Positions 1 to 8,857 of a stretch of DNA of 64,000 bases are shown here, piece after piece; position 1 is the stretch's first letter, and the number at the start of each line of letters is the position of its first letter. Both the position numbers and the translations under genes were made by a program. Origin of the DNA: Mycobacterium sp. DL (GTDB lineage: Bacteria; Actinomycetota; Actinomycetes; Mycobacteriales; Mycobacteriaceae). The notes beneath the pieces were generated by a model. It saw nothing but the letters and a program-made list of their open reading frames with translations, ran no database searches and was not told the DNA's origin. The stretch lies in assembly GCF_039729195.1 (NCBI RefSeq), contig NZ_CP155796.1, positions 1,550,001-1,614,000 of the forward strand, given 5' to 3'.

Positions 1-306
1 GCCAGGCGCAATCCGTTCTCGACGAGTGATGATGCCTCGGGGCGGCCGATTGTTTCGGGCCAGAATTTCCACGGGAGCCTCTTTCGCGATCCACTTCGAG
101 CCGTGTAGCGCTGACGCCGCGCGACCGGTGATCACGCCGCGTCGATTGGTCCACAGCCAGGCCGCCCGGGTGCGATGTGCCAGCGTGGGCTCCGTGGACT
201 TGGGCACGTAGATGTCCGGGTAGACGGATTTGTAGTTCCAACGCAACTGCCCTCGCGTGAGGATCCCTGCCGTGACTGCGTCCGAGCCGACGATGACTTC
301 AACCAT
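1..306 (-). CDS. DUF559/AbiEi-like protein, N-terminal part (truncated by window edge)
   Basis: An open frame reads from an ATG at 306 off the left edge without a stop, giving 102 residues starting MVEVIVGSDAVTAGILTRGQ. The pattern of a 'LTRGQLRW' helix, 'YPDIYVPK', 'HRTRAAWLW' and 'GVITGRAASALHG' matches the N-terminal half of the mycobacterial proteins that pair an AbiEi-like winged-helix region with a C-terminal DUF559 (Vsr-like endonuclease fold) domain. Mycobacterial genomes carry many paralogues. The C-terminal domain lies outside the window, so the nuclease half cannot be judged. The family call is from memory of the motif; function is unknown. Confidence 0.7.
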   Translation of the reverse strand, partial: MVEVIVGSDAVTAGILTRGQLRWNYKSVYPDIYVPKSTEPTLAHRTRAAWLWTNRRGVITGRAASALHGSKWIAKEAPVEILARNNRPPRGIITRRERIAPG

Positions 307-343
307 GCGATCAGCGTGCCGTCTGTAGCGACCGTGGTGGTGA

Positions 344-401
344 GTGTGAAGCCAGGGCTGTGGATAACCCGGAATTTGCAGCCAGGAATGCTATTCCGCG
401 G
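344..401. repeat. Intergenic repeat family A, copy 1
   Basis: This stretch ends in the core GGAATGCTATTCCGCGG and is preceded by a GTGAAGCCAGGGCTGTG segment. The same arrangement recurs at about 26103-26162, and the core recurs at 63314-63337. The 24 bases at 378-401 are identical to those at 63314-63337. The TAG stop of the Nudix gene (391-393, minus strand) is inside the core, so the repeat supplies the last codons of that gene. Confidence 0.75.
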
Positions 402-945
402 CGGAGGCGGGGGCGGCGGCCGCGGCGGCGGCGAGTTGCGTGAGGCCGAAGTCGCTTCCGGCGGGCAATCCGTCCAGCGGCCACCACCTCAGGTCCAGCG
501 ACTCGTCGCTGATCGCGATCTCGGCGCCCTTCGGAGCGTGCACGACGAACTGCACATCGAGGTGACGGGTCGGCACCCCCAGCGAACAGGTCAGCGGATG
601 CACATGCAGCGCCGCCGGATACGGGTCGATCGTCAGCCCTGAGATGCCGGACTCCTCGGTCGCCTCGCGCAGGGCCGCCGCGACCACGCTCTCGTCGTCG
701 GGCTCGCAGTGACCGCCGAGTTGCAGCCAGCGGCCCACCCGCGGGTGCAGGGTGAGAACCGCGTGGCGGCCGGTGTGGTCGAGCACCAAAGCCGAGGCGG
801 TGATGTGCCCCGGTGCGCACTCGCGCAGGCACGCATCCGGGCGGGTGTCGAGGAACGCCAGCACCGCATGCCGCAGCGTGTCCTGCGCGGGATCGGCTGG
901 GCGCCAATCGCTGAGCACATCCACCGCGGAGGAGTGCAGGCTCAC
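391..945 (-). CDS. Nudix hydrolase next to the F420 genes
   Basis: A 184-residue Nudix-fold pyrophosphohydrolase. The Nudix box is visible at about residues 77-101 ([10 protein letters not shown] ... REATEESGI); it has one extra residue between the glycine and the REATEE part, as in the GGHCDG-type subgroup. The metal-binding glutamates of REATEESG are intact. The GTG start at 945 overlaps the fbiB stop by 4 nt, so translation is probably coupled to fbiB. Substrate cannot be read from sequence; the operon position suggests a housecleaning or nucleotide-linked role beside F420 synthesis, which is inference. The C-terminus is an alanine run ending inside a dispersed intergenic repeat. Confidence 0.85.
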   Translation of the reverse strand: MSLHSSAVDVLSDWRPADPAQDTLRHAVLAFLDTRPDACLRECAPGHITASALVLDHTGRHAVLTLHPRVGRWLQLGGHCEPDDESVVAAALREATEESGISGLTIDPYPAALHVHPLTCSLGVPTRHLDVQFVVHAPKGAEIAISDESLDLRWWPLDGLPAGSDFGLTQLAAAAAAAPASAAE

Positions 946-2282
946 TTCCGCACCAGCAGCCCGTCCGTCTGCACCGGGTCGCGTGGGCCGGATGGCGACA
1001 GCGGATACCCGATCGCGATGGCCCCCAACGGTTCCCAGTCATCGGGTAGCGACAGGGACGCACGCACCAGGTCGGGGGCGAAGATCGTCGACCCGATCCA
1101 GCAGCTGCCCACACCGCGCACGGCCAGCGCGACCAGCAGCGCCTGCACGGCGGCGCCCACCGCAACGGTGAACATGGTGTGCTCGGCGGCGGTCCTCTGC
1201 GCATCGGGATAACTGTGCGCACCGTCGGGCACCATGAACGGAATGATCAGTTCGGGTGCGTCGTAGAGAATCTGGCCGCGGCCCACCCGGCGTTCGACGG
1301 CGTCGGGATCGCGCCCGTCGCTGAGCAGGTCTGCCCGCCACCGATCCTTCATCGCGTCGAGCAGGCCCACGCGATCATCGTGGTCCTGCACCCAGACGAA
1401 CCGCACCGGCCGGGTGTGGTGCGGAGCGGGCGCGGTCAGAGCCTCGGCGACGGCCGCCTCGATCAGGTGACCGTCGACGGGATCGGAGTTGAAGCTGCGC
1501 ACCGAGCGTCGCAGCAGTTGGGCCTGCGAGCGGCCCAGCGTGATCGCCTCCTCGGTGCCCAGCCAGAACAGGTCCTCTTCACCGGCACGCACCAGCGTCC
1601 GGGCATTGGATCCGTCGTCGCGCAGCGTCAGACCCCGCACCACCGCCACCGGCACCGCGGTGAGCTTTCCCTTCACCAGATCTGCGGCAGCGGCGATCTC
1701 GTCGGCCACCGCGATCTCGGTGACGATCAGTTCATTGCCGTGCTCGTCGTGCTCGCCCGCGTAGCCGTGCAGCACGCTGAGCCCGGCCGCACCGATCGCG
1801 ACGTCGGTCTGCCCGGTGCGCCACGCCCGTCCCATCGTGTCGGTGACGACAACGCCGACGGTGACGCCGAGCCGCTCCCGCAGCGCCGAGACCAATGCCG
1901 CGGCACTGCCGTCGGGGTCGACCGGCAGCAGCGCGAGCTCATTGGAGTCGACGTTCGAACCGTCCACCCCCGCGGCAGCCTGCACCAGGCCCAAGGCGTT
2001 CTCGGTGATCAGCGTGCGGCCCTTGCGTGCCAGCACGCGCACCGCCTCGTTGTCGATCAGCCTGCGCCGCAGCGTATCTCTCAACTCGGGATCCGACGGT
2101 GCGTCGACCATTCGGCCCTCGCACTTGGACAGGACTTTCGACGTCACCACGACGACGTCGTCGTCGCGCAACCACGGTGCGGCCCCGGCGATGGCTGCGG
2201 CCAGATCGTCGCCCGGCCGGAACTCCGGCAGCCCGGGGACGGGCAGCAACTCCACGGGTGCCGACGTGCCGTGATCGCTCAC
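942..2282 (-). CDS. fbiB: Coenzyme F420 biosynthesis protein FbiB (F420-0:glutamate ligase / dehydro-F420 reductase)
   Basis: A two-domain protein of 446 residues, the usual mycobacterial FbiB length. Residues about 10-245 are the CofE-type ligase that adds gamma-linked glutamates to F420-0 ([14 protein letters not shown] and [21 protein letters not shown] are characteristic). Residues about 255-446 are an FMN nitroreductase-like domain ([16 protein letters not shown] near its start, [12 protein letters not shown] near its end), which reduces dehydro-F420-0. The GTG start at 2282 overlaps the fbiA stop by 4 nt and the stop overlaps the Nudix start by 4 nt, so the three genes form a tightly coupled operon read leftwards. 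Corresponds to Rv3262. Confidence 0.96.
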   Translation of the reverse strand: MSDHGTSAPVELLPVPGLPEFRPGDDLAAAIAGAAPWLRDDDVVVVTSKVLSKCEGRMVDAPSDPELRDTLRRRLIDNEAVRVLARKGRTLITENALGLVQAAAGVDGSNVDSNELALLPVDPDGSAAALVSALRERLGVTVGVVVTDTMGRAWRTGQTDVAIGAAGLSVLHGYAGEHDEHGNELIVTEIAVADEIAAAADLVKGKLTAVPVAVVRGLTLRDDGSNARTLVRAGEEDLFWLGTEEAITLGRSQAQLLRRSVRSFNSDPVDGHLIEAAVAEALTAPAPHHTRPVRFVWVQDHDDRVGLLDAMKDRWRADLLSDGRDPDAVERRVGRGQILYDAPELIIPFMVPDGAHSYPDAQRTAAEHTMFTVAVGAAVQALLVALAVRGVGSCWIGSTIFAPDLVRASLSLPDDWEPLGAIAIGYPLSPSGPRDPVQTDGLLVRK

Positions 2283-3265
2283 GGAGACACCCCGCCCAGT
2301 TCCATTCCCGCTCGCACCATTTCAGCGGTCGCGGCAGGTCCGGTCATCAACAGCGGCGCCGAACGCACCGAGACACCGTCGATCTCGGCGTGATCGCCGT
2401 CGCTGATCAACCAGCCGTCGAGGATGCCGGTCGCCGACCGGGCGCCGTAGTGTGCGCCCACTCCCTCGGAGGTGCTGGGCACCCCGATCACGGACAGGCA
2501 TTCGTCGGCCATGCCACGCAACGGCTTTCCCGCGATGATGGGGGAGTAGCCGATCACCGGCGCCGACGTGGTGCGTAACGCGCCCCGGACGCCGCCGATC
2601 GCCAGGATCGCACCGATGCTCACCACCGGGTTCGACGGCGCGATCAACACGACGTCGGCCCCTTCGATCGCCTCGGTGACACCCGGGGCGGCCGTCGCGG
2701 CGTCGGCGCCCACGAACGCGAAACTGTCCGTAGGCACTTTGGCGCGATGCCGCACCCACCACTCCTGGAAGTGGATCGCCCGCTTCTCGCCGTCGTCCGG
2801 GTCGGTGATCACCACATGGGTCTCGCTGCGGTCGTCACTGGCCGGAAGCAGTCGCGCGCCGGGGGACCAGCGTTTGCACAGCGCCTCGGTCACCGCCGAC
2901 AACGGATAGCCCGCCCGCAGCATCTGGCTGCGCACCAGATGGGTGGCCAGATCGCGGTCCCCGAGACCGAACCAATCCGGTTGGACGCCATAGGCCGCGA
3001 GTTCCTCCTTCGCGTGCCAGGTTTCATTCTTGTGCCCCCAACCGCGCTCCGGGTCGATGCCGCCGCCGAGGGTGTACATGCAGGTGTCGAGGTCCGGACA
3101 GATACGCACGCCGAACATCCAGGCGTCATCGCCGACGTTGACCACAGCCGTCACTTCATGATCATCAGTATCGGCAGTGCCGAACTGGCCCAGCCCCAAC
3201 AGATGCTGCACCCCCAACAGGAAGCGCGCGCCGCCGACGCCGCCGACCAGTACCGTGACCTTCAC
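2279..3265 (-). CDS. fbiA: F420 biosynthesis transferase FbiA (phosphoenolpyruvyl/lactyl transferase)
   Basis: Transfers the phosphoenolpyruvyl (or lactyl) phosphate moiety from an activated GDP donor to the deazaflavin Fo. The GTG at 3265 is chosen because translation then begins [18 protein letters not shown], the standard FbiA/CofD N-terminus with its glycine-rich loop, giving 328 residues. The open frame continues upstream to 3346, but those residues are not FbiA-like. Other family landmarks are [18 protein letters not shown] and [17 protein letters not shown]. First gene of the fbiA-fbiB-Nudix operon and divergent from whiB2; both promoters should lie in 3266-3570. Corresponds to Rv3261. 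Confidence 0.96.
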   Translation of the reverse strand: MKVTVLVGGVGGARFLLGVQHLLGLGQFGTADTDDHEVTAVVNVGDDAWMFGVRICPDLDTCMYTLGGGIDPERGWGHKNETWHAKEELAAYGVQPDWFGLGDRDLATHLVRSQMLRAGYPLSAVTEALCKRWSPGARLLPASDDRSETHVVITDPDDGEKRAIHFQEWWVRHRAKVPTDSFAFVGADAATAAPGVTEAIEGADVVLIAPSNPVVSIGAILAIGGVRGALRTTSAPVIGYSPIIAGKPLRGMADECLSVIGVPSTSEGVGAHYGARSATGILDGWLISDGDHAEIDGVSVRSAPLLMTGPAATAEMVRAGMELGGVSP

Positions 3266-3570
3266 ACCGACCGAGACTAATGGGCCTGGGGGCCGTCGAA
3301 GTTCGGCGGGGCGCGAGGTTGATCTTGAAGGTGATAGACACGCCACAGCGCGACGCGCCGAAATCCGGTTACGGAATGGTATGAATTCCTGTTCTAGCGC
3401 TTGACCGATGCAGCTAACGCGTGTGTAATCACACCAGTGTCATTTCGCGGTTGGCCGGCCGGTTGCAGTGTCGCAGACCGAGATTCGATCACTTGTTCGA
3501 ATTGAGAAGGCAACACTCGCAAAAGTGGGGCCGGCATACACGGATCTACGAGTTCAGTGAGGAGGGGAAA
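3266..3570. promoter_or_regulatory. 305-bp divergent intergenic region, fbiA / whiB2
   Basis: No gene is supported here. It must hold the leftward fbiA promoter and the rightward whiB2 promoter and leader. A short inverted repeat, GTGTG-TAAT-CACAC, lies at 3421-3434, about 137 bp before the whiB2 start; it is a candidate operator with no known binding protein that I can name. A very strong Shine-Dalgarno sequence (GAGGAGGGG) sits just before the whiB2 ATG. I could not assign -10/-35 hexamers with confidence. Confidence 0.5.
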
Positions 3571-3969
3571 ATGATTTACGAGCAGGCGGATTTCGGCAAT
3601 TCCATCCAGTTCGACAGCAGGCTCCTCGGCTCGGTAGGAAGTGCACCGCACATCCAGACCGGGCCGGCACCCATCGCAGGGGGAGGGCGTCCACAGTTGA
3701 GCCTGGTGCCCGGTATGCCCGATCAGATCGAGGGCGACCAGGAAACTCTGGAAGACCAATGGCAGGAGCGCGCGCTGTGCGCTCAGACCGACCCTGAGGC
3801 GTTCTTTCCCGAGAAGGGCGGTTCGACTCGCGAGGCCAAGCGGATCTGCATGGGCTGCGAAGTGCGTGACGAGTGCCTCGACTACGCGCTCGCCCACGAC
3901 GAGCGCTTCGGCATCTGGGGCGGATTGTCCGAGCGGGAGCGCCGGCGCATCAAGCGCGGCATCATCTGA
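3571..3969 (+). CDS. whiB2: WhiB-family iron-sulfur regulator WhiB2 (WhmD)
   Basis: A 132-residue WhiB protein, an actinobacterial [4Fe-4S] regulator of septation and cell division. Four cluster cysteines are at C70, C93, C96 and C102 (C-x22-C-x2-C-x5-C), followed by the GIWGG turn (114-118) and the basic tail [12 protein letters not shown]. The ATG at 3571 is chosen because GAGGAGGGG stands 6 nt before it and the N-terminus resembles M. smegmatis WhmD as I remember it; the frame is open further upstream. WhmD is essential in M. smegmatis. Corresponds to Rv3260c; transcribed away from fbiA. Confidence 0.95.
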   Translation: MIYEQADFGNSIQFDSRLLGSVGSAPHIQTGPAPIAGGGRPQLSLVPGMPDQIEGDQETLEDQWQERALCAQTDPEAFFPEKGGSTREAKRICMGCEVRDECLDYALAHDERFGIWGGLSERERRRIKRGII

Positions 3970-3990
3970 CAGGTCTCCGCAGCGAGACCT

Positions 3991-4413
3991 CTAATCCTCG
4001 TCCAGCGTCGGGTCGATCACGGACGGTTCGACGCCCAGATAGGTGGCGACCTGCGCCACCAGCAGTTCGTGCAGCAGCTCGATCATCTCGATGGTGTCCT
4101 TAGCCCGTCGTTCGATCGGCTTGCGGAACAACACAATTCGTGCCCGCGTGGAGTTGCCGCGGACGTCGACCCCCGCGGGGATGAGCCTCGCCAGCGCGAT
4201 CGGGCCGTCGGCGACCACCTCGGGTGGCCACTGCACACTCTCGGGGTCCTTCGGCGAGATGCGGGGGATCTCGTCGACGGCGACGTCCAGCGTCGACACC
4301 CGCTCGTGCCAGCGTCGCTCGATCGGTTCGTAGGCCTCCAGGACCGCCATGTCGAAACGCTCCGCGCGGCTGCGCCAGCCCGGCACGGTCGGTGGGAGCA
4401 GCGGGCCGCGCAT
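3991..4413 (-). CDS. Conserved mycobacterial protein, Rv3259-like (degenerate zincin-like family)
   Basis: A small conserved protein at the position of Rv3259. Start chosen at the ATG at 4413 (MRGPLLPPTVPGWRSRAERF), giving 140 residues, close to the 139 I recall for Rv3259; an upstream ATG at 4530 would add 39 poorly conserved-looking residues. It has been grouped with zincin-like metallopeptidases, but the expected HExxH is not present: the C-terminal helix reads LLHELLVAQVATYLG, with HE but no second histidine. An inactive or differently acting member is therefore likely. Convergent with whiB2, with only 21 nt between stops. Confidence 0.75.
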   Translation of the reverse strand: MRGPLLPPTVPGWRSRAERFDMAVLEAYEPIERRWHERVSTLDVAVDEIPRISPKDPESVQWPPEVVADGPIALARLIPAGVDVRGNSTRARIVLFRKPIERRAKDTIEMIELLHELLVAQVATYLGVEPSVIDPTLDED

Positions 4414-4544
4414 CTCACGGCCCCGCCGCGAGCCCCGGTGGTTGAGCCCGGTCACAGAAAAGATCGTAACGGTTGGGATTCGGCGGTCCTGTGGCTGCGC
4501 GTGTCCGGCGGCATCCGGACGATTCTGCACGCTAACCTCTCGCT

Positions 4545-4976
4545 GTGAATGTTCCCCGTCGCTGCTGCAGGCCTGGGTGCCCTCACTATGCGGTCGCGAC
4601 GTTGACGTTCGTCTATTCCGACTCGACGGCCGTAGTGGGGCCGCTGGCCACCGTGTCCGAGCCGCACTCGTGGGATCTGTGTGTTCTGCATGCCGGCCGG
4701 ATCACCGCGCCGCGCGGCTGGGAGCTCGTTCGCCACGCCGGCCCGCTGCCGTCGCATCCCGACGATGACGACCTCGTCGCGCTTGCCGACGCCGTGCGCG
4801 AGGGCCGGGACGGCGCCACGGTCGGAGGGTCGACCGCGCCCCGGTTCACCAACGGCTTCACCGATCCGGTGACCGGCGCCCACGGCGGGGCACTGATGGC
4901 GCCGCCGGCCCACCGACCCGAGACCAACGGTCGCCGCCGCGGGCATCTGCGGGTGCTGCCCGACCCCACCGACTGA
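4545..4976 (+). CDS. DUF3499 family protein (Rv3258c-like)
   Basis: A 143-residue actinobacterial protein of unknown function. The N-terminus carries a short zinc-ribbon-like knuckle (CCRPGCPHYAVATLTFVY), with another conserved cysteine/histidine in WDLCVLHAGRIT, which is typical of DUF3499. The remainder is low-complexity and ends in a basic segment. The GTG at 4545 gives the family start MNVPRRCCRPGC. It precedes manB on the same strand, separated by a long perfect hairpin. Confidence 0.85.
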   Translation: MNVPRRCCRPGCPHYAVATLTFVYSDSTAVVGPLATVSEPHSWDLCVLHAGRITAPRGWELVRHAGPLPSHPDDDDLVALADAVREGRDGATVGGSTAPRFTNGFTDPVTGAHGGALMAPPAHRPETNGRRRGHLRVLPDPTD

Positions 4977-4985
4977 CTTCATTTT

Positions 4986-5048
4986 CGCCGAAACGGTATT
5001 CCACGCGCTGTTCGCTCGGGATTTCGCGCGTGGAATACCGTTTCGGCG
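4986..5048 (+). terminator. 22-bp perfect inverted repeat between the DUF3499 gene and manB
   Basis: Arms at 4986-5007 and 5027-5048 are exact reverse complements over 22 bp with a 19-nt loop. The arm begins CGCCGAAACGGTATTCCACG. It starts 10 nt after the stop of the upstream gene. There is no T-run, which is common for mycobacterial terminators, so it could be a U-less intrinsic terminator, an RNA-processing hairpin, or a member of a dispersed palindrome family. Confidence 0.6.
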
Positions 5049-5122
5049 GGAAGTGAGCGCCGTGGAGGTCGGGGCTGACGGCTAGGCTTACGGCAACAGT
5101 CCATCTGTGTTCAAGGAGCCCT

Positions 5123-6508
5123 ATGTCCAGGCCCGCCGCGGCGGTACAGCGCGTCATCAAGGCTTACGACGTGCGCGGACTCGTGGGCGAGGAAATCGAC
5201 GAGCAATTCGTCTCCGAAGTCGGGTCGGCGTTTGCCAGGCTGGTCGGCGACGGCGCCCGGCAGGTGGTCATCGGGCACGACATGCGGGAGAGTTCGCCGT
5301 CGCTGGCCAATGCCTTCGCCGAGGGCGTGGTGGCCCAGGGACTCGACGTGGTGCACATCGGGCTGGCATCCACCGATCAGCTCTACTTCGCCTCCGGCCT
5401 GATGGACTGCCCCGGCGCGATGTTCACCGCCAGCCACAACCCCTCGGCCTACAACGGCATCAAGCTGTGCCGCGCCGGCGCCAAACCGGTCGGCAAGGAC
5501 ACCGGTCTGACCACGATCAGCGACGAGGTCATCGCGGGCGTCCCCGACTACGACGGCCCGCGCGGCGCCATCTCCGAGCGCGACGTACTGGCCGACTACG
5601 GCGATTTCCTGCGGACCCTGGTCGACATCGGCGCCCAGCGAACGCTGAAGGTCGCCGTCGACGCCGGCAACGGCATGGCCGGCCACACCGCCCCGGCGGT
5701 GCTCGGCCCGATCTCGTCGATCACGCTGTCGCCGCTGTTCTTCGAACTCGACGGCACGTTCCCCAACCACGAGGCCAATCCGCTGGAACCGGCCAACCTC
5801 GTCGACCTGCAGGCCTTCGTGCTGGAGACCGGTGCGGACATAGGGTTGGCGTTCGACGGCGACGCCGACCGGTGCTTCGTCGTCGACGAGAAGGGCCGGG
5901 CGGTCTCGCCATCGGCGGTGACTGCGTTGGTCGCCGCACGGGAACTGCAGCGTGAGATCGGTGCGACGATCATCCACAACCTGATCACCTCACGCGCGGT
6001 ACCCGAACTGGTCGCCGAGCGTGGCGGCACCGCCGTGCGCGCCCGCGTCGGGCACTCCTACATCAAGGGGTTGATGGCCGAGACCGGAGCGATCTTCGGC
6101 GGCGAGCACTCCGCGCACTACTACTTCCGCGACTTCTGGGGTGCCGACTCCGGCATGCTCGCCGCACTGCACGTCCTCGCCGCCCTGGGTGAGCAGGACC
6201 GCCCGCTGTCGGATCTGATGGCCGACTACCAGCGCTACGAGGCGTCCGGGGAGATCAACTACACCGTTGCCGACGCGCCGGCCATCGTGGACGCCGTGCT
6301 GCAGGGATTCAGCAGTCGGGTGCACGCGATCGATCACCTCGACGGAGTGACCGTCGACCTCGGCGACGGGACCTGGTTCAACCTGCGCATGTCCAACACC
6401 GAGCCTTTGCTGAGGCTCAATGTCGAGGCACGCACCCCCGAAGCGGTCGCCGCGATCGTCGACGAAGTCGCCGGCCATGTGTCCGCGGGCGCAAAGGAAT
6501 TGACGTGA
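5123..6508 (+). CDS. manB: Phosphomannomutase / phosphoglucomutase ManB
   Basis: Interconverts mannose-6-phosphate and mannose-1-phosphate, the entry to GDP-mannose used for PIMs, lipomannan and lipoarabinomannan. The 461-residue protein has the alpha-D-phosphohexomutase layout: phosphoserine loop FTASHNP (S104), Mg2+ loop DGDADR (245-250), sugar loop GEHSAHYYFRD, and the C-terminal phosphate loop SNTEPLLRLNVE. All catalytic elements look intact. Start ATG at 5123 follows AAGGAG. The next gene overlaps its stop by 4 nt, so manB, the SIS-like gene and manA form one operon. Corresponds to Rv3257c. Confidence 0.96.
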   Translation: MSRPAAAVQRVIKAYDVRGLVGEEIDEQFVSEVGSAFARLVGDGARQVVIGHDMRESSPSLANAFAEGVVAQGLDVVHIGLASTDQLYFASGLMDCPGAMFTASHNPSAYNGIKLCRAGAKPVGKDTGLTTISDEVIAGVPDYDGPRGAISERDVLADYGDFLRTLVDIGAQRTLKVAVDAGNGMAGHTAPAVLGPISSITLSPLFFELDGTFPNHEANPLEPANLVDLQAFVLETGADIGLAFDGDADRCFVVDEKGRAVSPSAVTALVAARELQREIGATIIHNLITSRAVPELVAERGGTAVRARVGHSYIKGLMAETGAIFGGEHSAHYYFRDFWGADSGMLAALHVLAALGEQDRPLSDLMADYQRYEASGEINYTVADAPAIVDAVLQGFSSRVHAIDHLDGVTVDLGDGTWFNLRMSNTEPLLRLNVEARTPEAVAAIVDEVAGHVSAGAKELT

Positions 6509-7626
6509 GCGCCGGCCCGATATCGGCCTCGGCTGTGGACATCGACGACGCCGCGGGACTTCTGGAAGCCGATCGGATGGGTTTGCTGCGTGCGGCCTCG
6601 ATGGCCGGCGCTCAGGTGCGGGCCATCGCGGCCGCAGTCGAGGAGGGGGAACTCGAAGCGGTCCGGTCGGACTCACCGCCACGCACGGTGGTGTGGGTGG
6701 CCGGCCGGGGCAACGCCGAGAACGCCGGGGCGATGCTCGCCGCCGCGCTCGGCGGATCGATCGGCGCGCCGCTCGTCGTCGCCTACGAGGCGCCACCGTG
6801 GATCGGCGCCCTCGACGTGCTGATCGTCGCAGGTGACGACGCCGGCGATCCCGCTCTGGTCTCCGCTGCCGCGATGGGTGTGCGTCGCGGCGCACGCGTC
6901 ATCGTGGTGGCCCCCTACGAGGGACCGCTGCGTGACGCCACCGCCGGCCGTTCGGTGGCGCTGCCACCGCGCCTGCCGGTGCCCGAGGACTTCACCATGG
7001 TCCGCTACCTGGCCGCCGGGCTGGCGGCGTTGCAGGCGATCTTCCCCGGCAACCCGGTGGACCTCGCGGCGCTGGCCGACGAACTCGACGCCGAAGCGTT
7101 CCGAAACAGTGCGGGCCACGAGGTGTTCACCAACCCGGCGAAGAGCCTGGCCGAACGGATGTCGGGCCGCGACGTCGTGTTCGCCGGTGACACCCCGGCG
7201 TTCGTGGCGCTGGCCCGGCACGCCAGCACCGTGATGCTCCGCGTCGCCCACCAGACGGTGGCCTCTGTCGGCCTGGCGGACGCGCTGGTGGCGATCGGAA
7301 CGGGCTGGGGCCGCGACTCCGGCGGCGGGTCGATCTTCCACGACGAGGAACTCGACGGACCGCTGCCGCAGCGGACCCGCACCATCGTGCTGACCACCGA
7401 CGCCGACCGGCCCGCAGTCACCTCGAGGCTGATGGGTTTCGACGACGTATATGTGGTCAACTCCAACGACGTGCCGGACGGCGCGGACGTGGCGGGTACG
7501 CGGGAGGATCAAATCGTGCGGGGTTCAGCACCTAGGCCCGGAATCGGGCGTCCCGAACAACAATTGGCGCTGCTGGCGGTCCGCATCGAGATGGCGGCGG
7601 TATACCAGCGGCTGGTGCGAGGTTGA
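6505..7626 (+). CDS. SIS-domain / phosphosugar isomerase-like protein (Rv3256c-like)
   Basis: A 373-residue protein always found between manB and manA in mycobacteria. It resembles the bifunctional phosphoglucose/phosphomannose isomerase family (also called TobH-like): a first Rossmann-like half (VVWVAGRGNAENAGAMLAAA, VLIVAGDD) and a second half with the isomerase C-terminal pattern. Whether it is catalytically active is not evident from sequence. The GTG start overlaps the manB stop (GTGA), indicating translational coupling. A role in mannose or hexose phosphate handling is inferred from context. Confidence 0.8.
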   Translation: MSAGPISASAVDIDDAAGLLEADRMGLLRAASMAGAQVRAIAAAVEEGELEAVRSDSPPRTVVWVAGRGNAENAGAMLAAALGGSIGAPLVVAYEAPPWIGALDVLIVAGDDAGDPALVSAAAMGVRRGARVIVVAPYEGPLRDATAGRSVALPPRLPVPEDFTMVRYLAAGLAALQAIFPGNPVDLAALADELDAEAFRNSAGHEVFTNPAKSLAERMSGRDVVFAGDTPAFVALARHASTVMLRVAHQTVASVGLADALVAIGTGWGRDSGGGSIFHDEELDGPLPQRTRTIVLTTDADRPAVTSRLMGFDDVYVVNSNDVPDGADVAGTREDQIVRGSAPRPGIGRPEQQLALLAVRIEMAAVYQRLVRG

Positions 7627-7630
7627 GCAC

Positions 7631-8857
7631 GTGCATCTGCTGAGGGGAGCGGTGCGTACCTATGCCTGGGGTTCGCGGACCGCGATCGCCGAGTTCACCG
7701 GAGCGCCCAGCCCGACCCCGCACCCCGAGGCCGAACTGTGGTTCGGCGCGCACCCACATGACCCGGCGTGGCTGCAGACCGACGACGGTGAGCACTCCCT
7801 GCTCGAGGCTTTGCGCACCGACCCCGACGGTGAACTGGGCCCGGTGCTGCGGGGGAGATTCGGCGACACCCTGCCGTTCCTGCTGAAGGTGCTGGCCGCC
7901 GACGAGCCGTTGTCGTTGCAGGCACACCCGAGCACCGAGCAGGCGGTCGAGGGCTTCGCGCGCGAGGACCGCCAAGGCATCCCCGTTTCGGCGCCCATCC
8001 GCAACTACCGCGACCGCAGCCACAAACCCGAACTGCTGGTGGCGCTCGGGCCGTTCGAGGCGCTCGCCGGGTTCCGCCCCGCCGCACGAACCGTGGAGCT
8101 GATGCAGGCGATCGCCCCCGGGGTGCTGCAGCCGTTCATCCACCTGCTGTCCGGCCAGTCCGACGCCGACGGGTTGCGGGCCCTGTTCACCACCTGGATC
8201 ACCTGCCCGCAGCCCGATCTCGACAAGCTGGTGCCCGCGGTGCTCGATGGCGCCATCACCTACGTGCGCTCCGGCGCCCACGAGTTCGACGCCGAAGCAA
8301 GGACGGTGCTCGAGCTCGGCGAGCGGTACCCCGGTGACGCCGGCGTCCTGTGCTCGCTGCTGCTGAACAGGGTGACGCTGGCTCCAGGCGAAGGCATCTA
8401 TCTGCCCGCCGGGAATCTGCACGCCTACCTGCAGGGGGTCGGCATCGAGGTGATGGCCAACTCCGACAACGTTTTACGGGGTGGGCTGACGCCCAAGCAC
8501 GTCGACGTTCCCGAACTGCTGCGGGTGCTCGATTTCCGTCCGGCTCACGACGTCGTCGTCCGGCCCGAATCCTTTAGGGACGGAGCTGAACTCGTGTACG
8601 ACACGCCCGCACCGGAATTCGAGGTGTCGGTGCTCCAGATCGACGGGGAGCTTCTCGGCCACGAGATCGACGCACCCACCCGCCACGACGGCCCGCAGAT
8701 CCTGCTGTGCACCGAAGGCGCGGCGACGGTGCACGCCAAGACGAGTGCGGTGGTCCTCGAACGCGGCGCGGCGGCGTGGGTGGGCGCCGACGACGGTCCG
8801 ATCAGGTTGGACGCCCGGCAGACGACGCGACTGTTTCGCGTGACCGTCGGGATCTAG
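7631..8857 (+). CDS. manA: Mannose-6-phosphate isomerase ManA
   Basis: Type I cupin phosphomannose isomerase converting fructose-6-phosphate to mannose-6-phosphate. GTG at 7631 gives 408 residues, matching Rv3255c, and begins VHLLRGAVRTYAWGS, the normal N-terminus. Zinc-site and substrate motifs are visible: LSLQAHPSTEQA, then YRDRSHKPELLVAL, then YLPAGNLHAYLQGVGIEVMANSDNVLRGG. The start lies 5 nt after the previous stop. The 3' end overlaps the convergent oxidoreductase gene by 56 bp. Confidence 0.95.
   Translation: MHLLRGAVRTYAWGSRTAIAEFTGAPSPTPHPEAELWFGAHPHDPAWLQTDDGEHSLLEALRTDPDGELGPVLRGRFGDTLPFLLKVLAADEPLSLQAHPSTEQAVEGFAREDRQGIPVSAPIRNYRDRSHKPELLVALGPFEALAGFRPAARTVELMQAIAPGVLQPFIHLLSGQSDADGLRALFTTWITCPQPDLDKLVPAVLDGAITYVRSGAHEFDAEARTVLELGERYPGDAGVLCSLLLNRVTLAPGEGIYLPAGNLHAYLQGVGIEVMANSDNVLRGGLTPKHVDVPELLRVLDFRPAHDVVVRPESFRDGAELVYDTPAPEFEVSVLQIDGELLGHEIDAPTRHDGPQILLCTEGAATVHAKTSAVVLERGAAAWVGADDGPIRLDARQTTRLFRVTVGI

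Noticed and set aside
3421..3434. CRP-type binding site before whiB2
   Set aside because: GTGTG-TAAT-CACAC has half-sites too close for the TGTGA-N6-TCACA pattern. Kept only as an unassigned inverted repeat.
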